Shown here: piece by piece, positions 1 through 6,126 of the stretch | Position numbering within the stretch: the stretch's first letter is position 1 | How the letters are laid out: every line of letters starts with the position of its first letter | From: Acidobacteriota bacterium | Lineage (GTDB): Bacteria > Acidobacteriota > Terriglobia > Acidiferrales > UBA7541 | Reading direction: 5' to 3' | Assembly: GCA_003153585.1 (NCBI GenBank) | Contig: PLZZ01000188.1 | Coordinates: forward strand, 1-8,498 | DNA length: 8,498 nt | Notes under the pieces: generated by a model | Told to the model about the DNA's origin: nothing | Database searches by the model: none | What the model saw: the letters and a program-made list of their open reading frames with translations, nothing else | Position numbers and translations under genes: made by a program

Positions 1-1470
1 CAGGATATCGTGGCCTACATCTCGGAAAATGGACTGGAGCGCATCCAATTCGGGCGACACCTTCTACGGCCGTCGCGCAACGGCAGTGCACTGATCAATT
101 ACACCGGCCCGTACAACACCTATCAACACTATTCGATGGCGGATGTAATCAGCGGAGCTACTCCGCCCGATGCATTTCGGGACAAGATCGTTCTGGTCGG
201 CGCCACAGCCGTGGCCATCGGGGACGTGCGCAACACTCCCTGGCTGGATGCGGATTACATGGGGGTCGAGGTACACGCAAACATTATCGACAACCTGCTG
301 CATAGCGATGAGAAGGGCCGCGGATTTCTCACGCGAGGATTTGACGAAGAGATAGTGGATATAAGTTTTATCCTAATTTTCGGGCTGCTTTTTGGCTTTC
401 TGTTCAGCCGCATCACGCCGCTGTATTCCACTGTGCTAATGCTGGTAACGCTGGCTGCGTTCGCCGTGTTCGTTTATTTCAGCTTCGCGGATAAGGGAAG
501 GTGGCTCAGTTTTGTGATCCCGGCCGGTACCCTGGCGTTGAACTACGCGGTGATCACCAGTTTTCGGATGATTCGCGAGGAGCGCGCAAAACGGCTGATT
601 CGCAAAACTTTTTCGCAATATTTGTCGCCCGGCGTGATCGAGCTCATCGAAAAGGATCCTGAGAAATACATCCGGCCCGGCGGTGAGATGAAAGAGCTCA
701 CCATCATGTTCAGTGATATTCGCGGATTTACGACACTCTCCGAGGGACTGACGCCGGACGAACTGGTGCAACTGTTGAACGAATACTTTGGGGCCATGAC
801 CGAGATTGTCTTTTCTTATCAAGGGACGCTGGATAAATACATCGGTGACGCCATTATGGCCTTCTGGGGTTCACCGTACCCGCAGCACGATCATGCCTTC
901 CGCAGTTGCAACTGCGCGCTGCAAATGGTGCGCGGCTTGGAAAAACTGAACACCAAGTTGCGCCGCGAAGGACGGCCACCGATCGCCGTTGGAATCGGAC
1001 TGAATACCGGCCCGGTGAACGTCGGAAACATGGGATCAGCGAGGCGGCTGTCCTGGACGGTGATGGGCGACAATGTGAACCTGGCTTCGCGTTTGGAAGG
1101 AATCACCAAACTGTATCATTCGAAGCTGGTCATCAGCGAGGCAACTTACAGGCAAGTGGCATCGCAGTTTGTCTGCCGCGAACTCGACAAAATAAAGGTG
1201 AAGGGGAAAAACCAGCCGGTGAATATCTACGAGCTGATGGACGTGATAGCAGAAAAGCATAAATACGAAACTCTGCTGACGCAGTTCGAGCACGCCATGG
1301 CCGCTTACCGAAACCAAGACTGGCAGGAAGCGTCGGACAGATTCGCGCAAGTTCTGACAACGTATCCTGACGATGGTCCCACGCAGGCGTTTCTAGAGCG
1401 CGCGGTGGAATTTATGGAAGAAGCGCCGGAAGCGGGCTGGGACGGCGTGTACGTGATGAAGACGAAATAG
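1..1470 (+). CDS. CHASE2-domain class III adenylate/guanylate cyclase (5' end outside window)
   Basis: Membrane-anchored cyclase that would make cAMP in response to an extracytoplasmic signal. The frame is open from base 1, so the GTG at 10 is not taken as the start and much of the CHASE2 sensor is missing. Counting the codon at base 1 as residue 1, the end of CHASE2 is at about 30-105 (FRDKIVLVGATA, then GVEVHANIIDNLL). Three membrane helices follow at about 120-136, 141-162 and 168-188. The catalytic domain spans about 230-400, with metal aspartates D239 (FSDIRGFT) and D283 (DKYIGD), purine-selecting K279, and transition-state N360 and R364. The position usually occupied by Asp in adenylate cyclases is T353. 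A Lys/Thr pair is known from the Anabaena cyclase CyaB1, so cAMP is the likelier product. The C-terminus (about 430-470) looks like one TPR-like helical pair. It converges with the metallopeptidase gene, 9 bp away. The family call is firm; the ligand is unknown. Confidence 0.93.
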   Translation, partial: QDIVAYISENGLERIQFGRHLLRPSRNGSALINYTGPYNTYQHYSMADVISGATPPDAFRDKIVLVGATAVAIGDVRNTPWLDADYMGVEVHANIIDNLLHSDEKGRGFLTRGFDEEIVDISFILIFGLLFGFLFSRITPLYSTVLMLVTLAAFAVFVYFSFADKGRWLSFVIPAGTLALNYAVITSFRMIREERAKRLIRKTFSQYLSPGVIELIEKDPEKYIRPGGEMKELTIMFSDIRGFTTLSEGLTPDELVQLLNEYFGAMTEIVFSYQGTLDKYIGDAIMAFWGSPYPQHDHAFRSCNCALQMVRGLEKLNTKLRREGRPPIAVGIGLNTGPVNVGNMGSARRLSWTVMGDNVNLASRLEGITKLYHSKLVISEATYRQVASQFVCRELDKIKVKGKNQPVNIYELMDVIAEKHKYETLLTQFEHAMAAYRNQDWQEASDRFAQVLTTYPDDGPTQAFLERAVEFMEEAPEAGWDGVYVMKTK

Positions 1471-1479
1471 ATCTGAACT

Positions 1480-2496
1480 CTATCTTTTTGGAAAGTTCAT
1501 GGCTGTGTCGCCCGCAAGTATGCTGATGGGCGAGGCCGCAGCCGACCCCGGAGCAACGGAGCCGTAGGTGATTGCCACACGCGTTTGCGACAGCGGCGCA
1601 GTATCCAGGAAGCGAACTTTTCCGTCGGCTCGTTCGACACCCAATTCCGTCCATATCGCGGGGAGATCGACGTCGTAGGGTTGATCTTTCATCTTTTCGT
1701 AAAGCGGCCGCAAAACCGGCACGCCGGTCGCTTGGTCCCCGGTATCCAAAGCTTTTTCCAGTGGCCAGTCCTGCCGAATGTCTCCGCCCGCAGCGAGGAT
1801 GCCGCGTAGCGCATCGTCCAGACCTTTTCGGTTCGCCGTTTTCTGATGGATCTCAATATCCGCGAGGAAACAGAATAGCGCGCCGCCCCAATACGTTCGT
1901 CCCCAGGTGTGCGTGTGGTCGAGACCTTTATCTCCAGCGGCGGGGAGTCCCTGATGGAGGTCTCTCACCAGTTCGAACCACATTTCCGTCGCGTCCATGT
2001 GCTTCGCTCTTACGCGCGCGATCGGCTCTACATAAGTTGCGATCCCCTCTTCAATCCAATGGTGGTTGTCTGCAACGGACGGAAAAGCGAGATGCACCAT
2101 TTCATGGGTCAGCATCCAGTCGGTGCCGAGATCCTGGGAAGTCGTGTTGCTGCCGACGTGAATGGTTATGAATCCGCCCTTTTCCCCAAAAGTGCGGCCG
2201 TTTCGAACACCTTTTCCATCAGCCGGAATAATGCGCAGCAAAACATGTGGGATTGGAAAATGGCCATAATAGGCGCTCACAGATTCGGCTGCCCACTGAA
2301 CCCACCTGAGCAGTTCTTCCTTGGAGACTTGAAGCGAGCCCTGTTCAACAACGACATCTATTCGCGAATTTCCGATAACTATTGTCGAGGTCATTTCGTC
2401 AGCCGGAAAGGCGCCCGCGGAAGCCAAGAAGAACACGAATAGGCATAGAAGAACTACACGTCGAAACGTTTTGGAACTTGTGTTCGCATCTTTCAT
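1480..2496 (-). CDS. Secreted gluzincin-type zinc metallopeptidase (peptidase MA/M61-like)
   Basis: Predicted exported zinc peptidase of 338 residues. The N-terminus is a typical Sec signal: basic KTFRR at 9-13, hydrophobic VVLLCLFVFFLASAGA at 14-29, and likely cleavage near residue 29. The active site is HEMVH at 131-135 (zinc ligands H131 and H135, general base E132). A WIEEG at 147-151 supplies the expected glutamate third ligand, which is the gluzincin arrangement. Further on, RTYWGGALFCFLADIEI (200-216) resembles the Tyr-Gly-containing helix that follows the active site in M1/M61-like enzymes. It starts 19 bp after the DoxX stop on the same strand, without a clear Shine-Dalgarno, so it may depend on translation of the gene before it. 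Its place suggests cotranscription with the bufferin genes, but it is not a known bufferin component. Substrate unknown; leader processing of the peptide is only one possibility. Confidence 0.8.
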   Translation of the reverse strand: MKDANTSSKTFRRVVLLCLFVFFLASAGAFPADEMTSTIVIGNSRIDVVVEQGSLQVSKEELLRWVQWAAESVSAYYGHFPIPHVLLRIIPADGKGVRNGRTFGEKGGFITIHVGSNTTSQDLGTDWMLTHEMVHLAFPSVADNHHWIEEGIATYVEPIARVRAKHMDATEMWFELVRDLHQGLPAAGDKGLDHTHTWGRTYWGGALFCFLADIEIHQKTANRKGLDDALRGILAAGGDIRQDWPLEKALDTGDQATGVPVLRPLYEKMKDQPYDVDLPAIWTELGVERADGKVRFLDTAPLSQTRVAITYGSVAPGSAAASPISILAGDTAMNFPKR

Positions 2497-2515
2497 GAGT
2501 CGGGCGACTGCTACT

Positions 2516-3031
2516 TCAAGTACCGGAGGAACCGCTATCGCCGGTCGCTGAATATTCTCTCTTTCGAATCGTCCGATCGAGGAGCGTGTCCAGCGCGAAT
2601 TTTCCCGGTCCGAAGATCAGTATCACCAACGACGCAAAGAGGTACATGTATGGCGCGGCAGCAGAGAACTTATCCGGGGCGGTGAAAACCGAAAGCAGGG
2701 CCTCGCGATCACCTGTGACATACGCGGTCAGCATGTTTACTGTGAGCACCAGACCGGTGAGGCGCGAGAAAAGCCCGACCGCCAGCAGCACGCCTCCCAC
2801 CAGTTCGATGATCGAGACGAATAGTGCCGTCTGAGCCGGCGCCGGCAGGTTCAGGCTCGCGAAGTACTCTGTCACTTTGGCCAGATTGTGCAGCTTGCCC
2901 CAGCCATCCTCCATAAATTCCCAGCCCCAGTACAGTCGCACGAAGAGGAAGAGAAAGGGTGACTGCAAACTTGATACCGCTCTCACAAATCCGTCGTACA
3001 TGCGGAGAATCTGATTCCTCGCGTCGCTCAT
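2516..3031 (-). CDS. bufD: DoxX family membrane protein (BufD-like)
   Basis: Small integral membrane protein of 171 residues with four hydrophobic segments at about 25-40, 67-87, 91-105 and 124-141. The core IIELVGGVLLAVGLFSRL (74-91) is the signature of the DoxX family, and an FMEDGWGKL element follows helix 1. Its ATG overlaps the stop of the DUF2063 gene in an ATGA arrangement (3028-3031), so the two are translationally coupled. DoxX proteins are recurrent fourth members of DUF692/DUF2063 metallophore operons (bufABCD, and the gold-induced gig genes). Their exact role is unsettled; a link to redox or to metallophore handling at the inner membrane has been proposed. The Ser/Gly-rich tail (about 160-171) is probably disordered. 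The family is clear; the Buf name rests on the gene neighbourhood. Confidence 0.88.
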   Translation of the reverse strand: MSDARNQILRMYDGFVRAVSSLQSPFLFLFVRLYWGWEFMEDGWGKLHNLAKVTEYFASLNLPAPAQTALFVSIIELVGGVLLAVGLFSRLTGLVLTVNMLTAYVTGDREALLSVFTAPDKFSAAAPYMYLFASLVILIFGPGKFALDTLLDRTIRKREYSATGDSGSSGT

Positions 3032-3972
3032 GCAGGGCGTTCTCCTCTACGCGCCGTTCTCCGACTAATTAGCTTGCCATTCCTGGAGCTTTTCTCGTGC
3101 TGGCAGAACCAGCCGAGTGCAGCCCAGGTTTGAAACCAGTGCTGGACGTTGGCTGCGCGTTCGTCGGAAGGAATTGAGCTGGCTCTCAAAGCGCCTTCCA
3201 CCGCACTCTTGAGCGGCTTGCCGTTGCGAAGAGCGCTCAGAATGGCGAACTCCTCACGCTGAAGCCGGCGAAAATAGACGGAATCGTCCATGCGATGCAC
3301 GACCAAAAAGATCGGACTGGGTTTCAATTTCGCCACGGCAGAAACTCGTTTCTGGTGGTGGCGCTCGCTGAAAGCATTGCTGGCGACATCCGTGTCATCG
3401 TCCCCTTTGCGAACTTCCAGCAACAGGTCGTCAACGGGATAACGCAGGTCGAGAAGCTGCACATATGGTTGCAGCCGCAAACGAAGTTTCGCGGGGTTTG
3501 CTGACGCGAGATCTTCCGGTTTGAGCGTGGGTTCGGCGCCGCCATCGAAGGCTTCAATATCGGCCCATTCCAGGCGAACCATATCGAGAGCCAGGTTTCT
3601 GCGCCCGGCGGTCCAGGTCGGTTTTTTTCGCAGCCAGGATTCCAAGCGCGAACCCAAGTTGCGCAGAGTAAACGATTGCGAGGGGCAATCGGTGAGATAG
3701 GCCTGCGCCATGCGATCGAAGCGGCTTCCGCCAAGTACGGCGCGCAAGCCAGGAAAATCCTCGGCAAGACCTGCCAGCACACGGAACCAATACTGGCGAT
3801 TATAGATTTCGAGACGCTCGAACGACGTCAGCCGAGAGTTCGGCTTGATGATCTCGGAAGCTACGGCGCGCATCGAGCGGCCATCGGGCGCGGTCGAGCG
3901 CATGCGTTCGGAAGGCGTTAGCGGGGTCATCACTGCGCGAGCCATGCGGCGTTGAAGGCTTAGCAGCTTCAT
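3028..3972 (-). CDS. bufC: DUF2063 protein, partner of the MNIO enzyme (BufC-like)
   Basis: Protein of 314 residues with the DUF2063 N-terminal domain: an ERLEIYNRQYWFRVLAGL helix at about 52-69, then EDFPGLRAVLG (71-81), YLTDCPSQSFTLRNLG (92-107) and MVRLEWADIEAFDG (131-144), all hallmarks of the family. The C-terminal half (about 150-314) would be the second domain of BufC/HvfC proteins. In studied systems this protein forms a complex with the DUF692 enzyme and recruits the precursor peptide. Databases often call it a putative DNA-binding protein, which should not be taken literally here. The ATG overlaps the stop of the DUF692 gene (ATGA at 3969-3972) and its own stop overlaps the DoxX start, so three genes are translationally coupled. 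The basic tail (ISRRTARRGERPA) has no assigned role. Confidence 0.9.
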   Translation of the reverse strand: MKLLSLQRRMARAVMTPLTPSERMRSTAPDGRSMRAVASEIIKPNSRLTSFERLEIYNRQYWFRVLAGLAEDFPGLRAVLGGSRFDRMAQAYLTDCPSQSFTLRNLGSRLESWLRKKPTWTAGRRNLALDMVRLEWADIEAFDGGAEPTLKPEDLASANPAKLRLRLQPYVQLLDLRYPVDDLLLEVRKGDDDTDVASNAFSERHHQKRVSAVAKLKPSPIFLVVHRMDDSVYFRRLQREEFAILSALRNGKPLKSAVEGALRASSIPSDERAANVQHWFQTWAALGWFCQHEKSSRNGKLISRRTARRGERPA

Positions 3973-4820
3973 ACCGCTTTCGCCAGCGATGCGCTTGCCA
4001 GGAATCGATTGGCTTTCAAAGCCTCGTCGTGAACTTCGTCAAAGGAAGGGATGCTGTCGTCCCACTCGAGCAGAGTTGCCGTGTGGCCGACGCGTTCGAT
4101 GGCGCGTTCGTACAATTTCCAAACAGGATCGATCACGGGATGATCGTGGGTATCGAGAATGTACTTCTTGTATTTTGAATGGCCCGCAATGTGGATCTGC
4201 GCGACTCGCTCGGCCGGGACGCTGTTGACGTAGGTGTACGGGTCGAAGCTGTGATTCCGCGAAGACACGTAAATATTATTCACATCCAGGAGAATTCCGC
4301 AGTCGGCTCGCTCGACCACTTCGTTCAGGAATTCCCACTCGGTCATCTCGGAAACGTGAAATTCCGCGTAGCTGCTCACGTTCTCCACCACCACCGGGAC
4401 TTCCACAAAATCGCGAACCTCTCGAACTTTTTGCGCGGTGATTCGCGCAGCTTCAAAAGTGTAGGGCATGGGCAGAAGATCGTGCGTGTAGCGGCCATCC
4501 ACGCTTCCCCAGCAAAGATGGTCCGATAGCCAGGGCGTCTTGGTGCGCTGCACCAGCGTCTTCAGCCGGCGGAGATGTTCTTTGTTCGGGCGCTCGGCCG
4601 AGCCGAAATACATGGAGACGCCGTGCTGCACCACTTTGTATTGTTCCAGGATTTGATCGAGGATGTGCAGGGGGCGCCCGCCATCGATCATGAAATTTTC
4701 GGAAATGATTTCAAACCAGTCCACCACCGGTTTGCGCGTCAGGATGTGATGGTAATGCGGCGCGCGCAAACCAATCCCGATTCCATAATCAGTAAAATTG
4801 TTAAACCGATTTGCAGGCAT
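3969..4820 (-). CDS. bufB: DUF692 multinuclear non-heme iron oxidase, bufferin maturase (BufB-like)
   Basis: MNIO-family enzyme of 283 residues, the normal length, with a TIM-barrel fold in the cytoplasm. Family members use two or three irons and O2 to modify cysteines of RiPP precursors; bufferin enzymes make thiooxazole-type groups that bind copper. Candidate iron ligands and conserved motifs lie in order: GLRAPHY (H22), WFEIISENFM (E37, E41), QHGVSM (H66), LSDHLCW (D100, H101), VVVENVSSY (E146, N147), LLDVNNIYV (D179), IHIAGH (H210, H214), DTHDH (223-227) and LLEWDD (E252). I chose the ATG at 4820 because a GGAG lies 6 nt before it and the family begins with a GIGLRxPHY-like segment. A longer frame from 4973 would run inside the peptide gene and add about 51 unlikely residues. 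Its target is most likely the Cys-rich peptide 101 bp upstream. Confidence 0.92.
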   Translation of the reverse strand: MPANRFNNFTDYGIGIGLRAPHYHHILTRKPVVDWFEIISENFMIDGGRPLHILDQILEQYKVVQHGVSMYFGSAERPNKEHLRRLKTLVQRTKTPWLSDHLCWGSVDGRYTHDLLPMPYTFEAARITAQKVREVRDFVEVPVVVENVSSYAEFHVSEMTEWEFLNEVVERADCGILLDVNNIYVSSRNHSFDPYTYVNSVPAERVAQIHIAGHSKYKKYILDTHDHPVIDPVWKLYERAIERVGHTATLLEWDDSIPSFDEVHDEALKANRFLASASLAKAV

Positions 4821-4826
4821 TTGTTG

Positions 4827-4830
4827 CTCC
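4827..4830 (-). promoter_or_regulatory. Ribosome binding site that decides the bufB start
   Basis: GGAG on the minus strand, 6 nt before the ATG at 4820. It supports this start over the in-frame ATG at 4973, which would lie inside bufA. Confidence 0.55.
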
Positions 4831-4904
4831 GAAGATCCCGAAGGAGTGTCGAGGGCCGGTACAACGAAGTCCGGCCCCAGGCAGGACAACTTTTGCTTTG
4901 CTGC

Positions 4905-4924
4905 TAACGCTCCGAAGAGCGTTA
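4905..4924 (-). promoter_or_regulatory. UUCG-capped hairpin at the bufA stop codon
   Basis: The minus-strand RNA reads UAACGCUC-UUCG-GAGCGUUA: a perfect 8-bp stem closed by a C(UUCG)G tetraloop, one of the most stable known. The UAA stop codon of bufA forms the first bases of the stem. The following bases (GCAGCAAAGCAAAAG) contain no U-run, so it is not a classical terminator. It more likely protects the 3' end of a short bufA transcript, or partly limits read-through into the enzyme genes. Confidence 0.6.
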
Positions 4925-5209
4925 TTCCGGCATCTTTGAACCGTCTGTTGCGCAACCACCCTTGCCCTTGCAAGAGTTCTTGCCCTTACAGCCGTTGTCG
5001 CTCGATTTACATCCACCGTTGCCCTTGCAAGAATTCTGACCCTTGCAAGCATGCTTTTCCTTCACCTTAGAGTCTGCCGGCTTCTGATCGGATTGAGCAG
5101 CCAGCCTCACACCGGACAGAAGATTGGATGCTTGAATTGTCGCGCCGGTGCCAGCCAAAAGGCCTGCAAGTGCGGCGCCAGCAACTAGAGCTTTCTTCGA
5201 TTTTGTCAT
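4922..5209 (-). CDS. bufA: Exported Cys-rich bufferin-type RiPP metallophore precursor (BufA-like)
   Basis: Precursor of 95 residues. The N-terminus has a signal-like build: KSKK at 3-6, hydrophobic ALVAGAALAGLLAGTGATI at 7-25, with likely cleavage after A27. A spacer of about 27 residues precedes the Cys-rich core at 55-86. The core has six cysteines (C55, C61, C67, C74, C80, C86) spaced 6, 6, 7, 6 and 6. They form two modules, CKGQNSCKGNGGC and CKGKNSCKGKGGC, joined by KSSDNG. Each cysteine except C86 is followed by Lys, the expected style of bufferin-type peptides, although the EGKC motif of the best-studied class is absent. I therefore place it nearer the second (CKGxN) type, with moderate confidence. 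The gene is first of the leftward operon, with AGGAGG 11 nt before ATG. Expected role: modified by the DUF692/DUF2063 pair, exported by Sec, and binding copper or another soft metal in the periplasm. Metal and modification are inferred. Confidence 0.85.
   Translation of the reverse strand: MTKSKKALVAGAALAGLLAGTGATIQASNLLSGVRLAAQSDQKPADSKVKEKHACKGQNSCKGNGGCKSSDNGCKGKNSCKGKGGCATDGSKMPE
4952..5047 (-). repeat. Tandem duplication encoding the two CKGxNSCKGxGGC modules
   Basis: The two 39-bp units coding for the modules (5009-5047 and 4952-4990) have a period of 57 bp, exactly 19 codons. Aligning plus-strand 4951-4990 with 5008-5047 by eye gives 32 identities in 40, including an exact 14-base block (ttgcccttgcaaga) at 4962 and 5019. 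Identity at the base level, not only in the protein, points to an in-frame duplication inside bufA, although the codon set is small (Lys, Gly, Cys), which raises chance similarity. Confidence 0.75.
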
Positions 5210-5219
5210 TTCCCGAATT

Positions 5220-5226
5220 ACCTCCT
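5220..5226 (-). promoter_or_regulatory. Strong ribosome binding site of bufA
   Basis: The minus strand reads AGGAGGT here, a full anti-SD match, ending 10-11 nt before the ATG at 5209. It is clearly stronger than the GGAG of the following enzyme gene or the unclear site of the metallopeptidase gene, which fits high production of the peptide. A second AATAGGAG lies further upstream at about 5250-5257 and has no start codon near it. Confidence 0.7.
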
Positions 5227-5265
5227 ATTGAGTTTGGACTGCAACCGCTCCTATTGTTACTACGC

Positions 5266-5285
5266 CATCCGAGAGAGTTCGGATG
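5266..5285 (-). promoter_or_regulatory. Leader hairpin I of bufA
   Basis: Inverted repeat with a 7-bp stem (CATCCGA / TCGGATG) and a 6-base loop, about 40 bp upstream of the bufA Shine-Dalgarno. It would lie within the 5' leader if the promoter at 5357-5386 is used. It could shape mRNA stability or be an operator; the sequence alone does not decide. Confidence 0.4.
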
Positions 5286-5326
5286 TTCTTGTTGGGGTTG
5301 ATTTTGTCAGACGGGCTGGATCCAAG

Positions 5327-5344
5327 CCCCGGTGTAATCCGGGG
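5327..5344 (-). promoter_or_regulatory. GC-only inverted repeat next to the predicted bufA transcription start
   Basis: CCCCGG and CCGGGG flank a 6-base spacer (TGTAAT on the plus strand), giving a 6-bp all-GC stem. It begins only a few bases after the expected start of transcription from the promoter at 5357-5386. That suits either a repressor operator overlapping the start site or a 5'-end stabilising hairpin. No known regulator box was recognised. Confidence 0.4.
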
Positions 5345-5356
5345 AACTGCCGTGGG

Positions 5357-5386
5357 AGCATAACCCAACCAATCGGTCGCCGACAA
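5357..5386 (-). promoter_or_regulatory. Candidate sigma70-type promoter of the bufferin operon
   Basis: Minus strand: TTGTCG at 5386-5381, an 18-base spacer, then TATGCT at 5362-5357, matching 4 of 6 bases at each box. It points to bufA, with an implied start near 5350 and a leader of about 140 nt. I looked for the GTAACC/CGTA-type boxes reported for ECF-controlled bufferin operons of Caulobacter and saw none. Read-through from the upstream tRNA gene on the same strand is also possible. Confidence 0.35.
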
Positions 5387-5495
5387 TAACTATTACCGCT
5401 CTGGCTGGGGGATGCGCCGCGGAAACGTGACAGGAAATTAGACGTGCAAATCCGTAATCAAGATAGGAGAAAGAGGCTCAAAGGGCGAAAATATC

Positions 5496-5569
5496 TGGAG
5501 CGGGATAAGAGAATCGAACTCTCGCCTCCACCTTGGCAAGGTGGCGTACTACCACTATACGAATCCCGC
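5496..5569 (-). tRNA. tRNA-Gly (anticodon GCC)
   Basis: A complete cloverleaf can be folded on the minus strand. The 7-bp acceptor stem is GCGGGAT (5569-5563) with ATCCCGC (5506-5500). There is a D arm with AGTGGTAG, a 5-bp anticodon stem CCACC/GGTGG around loop TTGCCAA, and a T arm GAGAG-TTCGATT-CTCTT with one G-U pair. The anticodon GCC (5537-5535) reads GGC/GGT glycine codons. The discriminator base is U, as usual for bacterial tRNA-Gly, and the CCA end is encoded (5498-5496). No integrase or att duplication was seen beside it. Confidence 0.97.
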
Positions 5570-5598
5570 TCGGATGAGAACCCTGTAATTCCCAATTA

Positions 5599-5627
5599 TT
5601 TATAGCATGGCGCAAACACTCGAACAA
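5599..5627 (-). promoter_or_regulatory. Promoter of the tRNA-Gly gene
   Basis: Minus strand: TTGTTC at 5627-5622, a 17-base spacer, then TATAAA at 5604-5599. The implied start is near 5592, giving a leader of about 22 nt before the mature tRNA 5' end. Spacing and the -10 box are good and the position is right for a tRNA gene. Confidence 0.6.
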
Positions 5628-5669
5628 GCTTCCAGCGTAGCGAGTGTCGCACGAACAAATGAAGACCGG

Positions 5670-5692
5670 GTCGCGCAGGGGGAATGCGCGAC
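5670..5692 (-). terminator. Terminator-like hairpin after the small gene ending at 5699
   Basis: Perfect 8-bp GC-rich inverted repeat GTCGCGCA / TGCGCGAC with a 7-base loop, beginning 6 bases past the stop codon. The minus-strand sequence after it (CCGGUCUUCAUUUGUU) is only partly U-rich and separated from the stem, so intrinsic termination would be imperfect. Position and stem strength make a terminator the best reading. Confidence 0.45.
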
Positions 5693-5698
5693 TTGTCC

Positions 5699-5908
5699 TT
5701 AATCCACCTCAAGGATCCGGGCGGCTTTGACGATCGGAGATTTCTTCTGCCGTTGCGCAAAACGCTGGGCGCGCTCGCGGTCAATGTAGACACGGGCGAA
5801 TCTTTCGCCGTCATGGTAAAACACGGTGACCTGCCAGTGCTGGTGTTTCCGCCTTCTATCATGGCGCATGCGATTCGACTTCTTTGCTCTCTTCTTTTTC
5901 TTCTTCAC
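5699..5908 (-). CDS. Small basic protein of unknown function
   Basis: Probable 69-residue cytoplasmic protein. From the GTG at 5908 it begins with a highly basic stretch (KKKKKRAKK, then RHDRRRKHQH), followed by a compact part: HWQVTVFYHDGERFARVYID, with alternating hydrophobic residues suggesting a beta-hairpin, then a charged helix RERAQRFAQRQKKSP. It could bind nucleic acid through the basic tail, but no named domain was recognised. The start is uncertain. GTG at 5908 has GAGGG about 10 nt upstream; TTG at 5962 (87 residues) has no SD; ATG at 5869 (56 residues) is also possible and keeps the compact part. A hairpin follows the stop, and a divergent small gene lies upstream. I judge it real from its protein-like composition and the terminator-like structure. 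Confidence 0.55.
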   Translation of the reverse strand: MKKKKKRAKKSNRMRHDRRRKHQHWQVTVFYHDGERFARVYIDRERAQRFAQRQKKSPIVKAARILEVD

Positions 5909-5969
5909 GATAAACAGGCCCTCGCGTCTCCAAACTATTGCAAGTTTAGTGGCGGCGCGCAAGTGACTA

Positions 5970-5982
5970 GTTAAGAGTTAAC
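5970..5982. promoter_or_regulatory. Small palindrome in the divergent intergenic region
   Basis: GTTAA-gag-TTAAC, a perfect 5-3-5 palindrome in the 218-bp region between the two divergent small genes (5909-6126). It could be an operator half-way between promoters, but it is short and may be chance. No convincing -35/-10 pair was found for either gene. Confidence 0.2.
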
Positions 5983-6126
5983 GCCGGAATACTTTTTGGT
6001 ACGGTATTAACCTGGAGATTGCTCCATATCGAAACAATCAGGCCGCACGGCTAGGCACAGCTGGAACTTTCATCTTTGCGCTAACGTAATATCAAGTGAG
6101 AGACGATAAAAGCGCTGGAGGGAGCC

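Noticed and set aside
1572..2442. Long plus-strand open frames opposite the metallopeptidase gene
   Set aside because: They are Arg/Ser/Pro-rich with no recognisable domain, while the minus-strand frame has a signal peptide and a zinc-binding motif.
4821..4973. N-terminal extension of the DUF692 gene to the ATG at 4973
   Set aside because: It would overlap the 3' end of bufA by 52 bp in another frame, has no family similarity, and the ATG at 4820 has a GGAG at proper distance and gives the normal protein length.
4962..5047. Repeated ttgcccttgcaaga blocks as a CRISPR-like or regulatory repeat
   Set aside because: Only two close copies, in frame with a coding sequence, and fully explained by the duplicated peptide modules.
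4798..5070. Open frames overlapping bufA on both strands
   Set aside because: They are Cys/Arg/Pro-rich readings of the bufA repeat in wrong frames; bufA has the signal peptide, the strong SD and the fitting neighbour.
5496..5569. tRNA-Gly as an integration site for a genomic island
   Set aside because: No integrase, no partial repeat of the tRNA 3' end elsewhere in the window, and no visible change in base composition beside it.
5909..5962. TTG at 5962 as the start of the small basic protein
   Set aside because: No Shine-Dalgarno precedes it, and GTG at 5908 has a GAGGG upstream; kept only as an alternative.
5684..5974. Plus-strand open frame of 96 codons opposite the small basic gene
   Set aside because: It starts inside the terminator-like hairpin, has no good ribosome binding site and its residues look like an antisense reading of the minus-strand gene.
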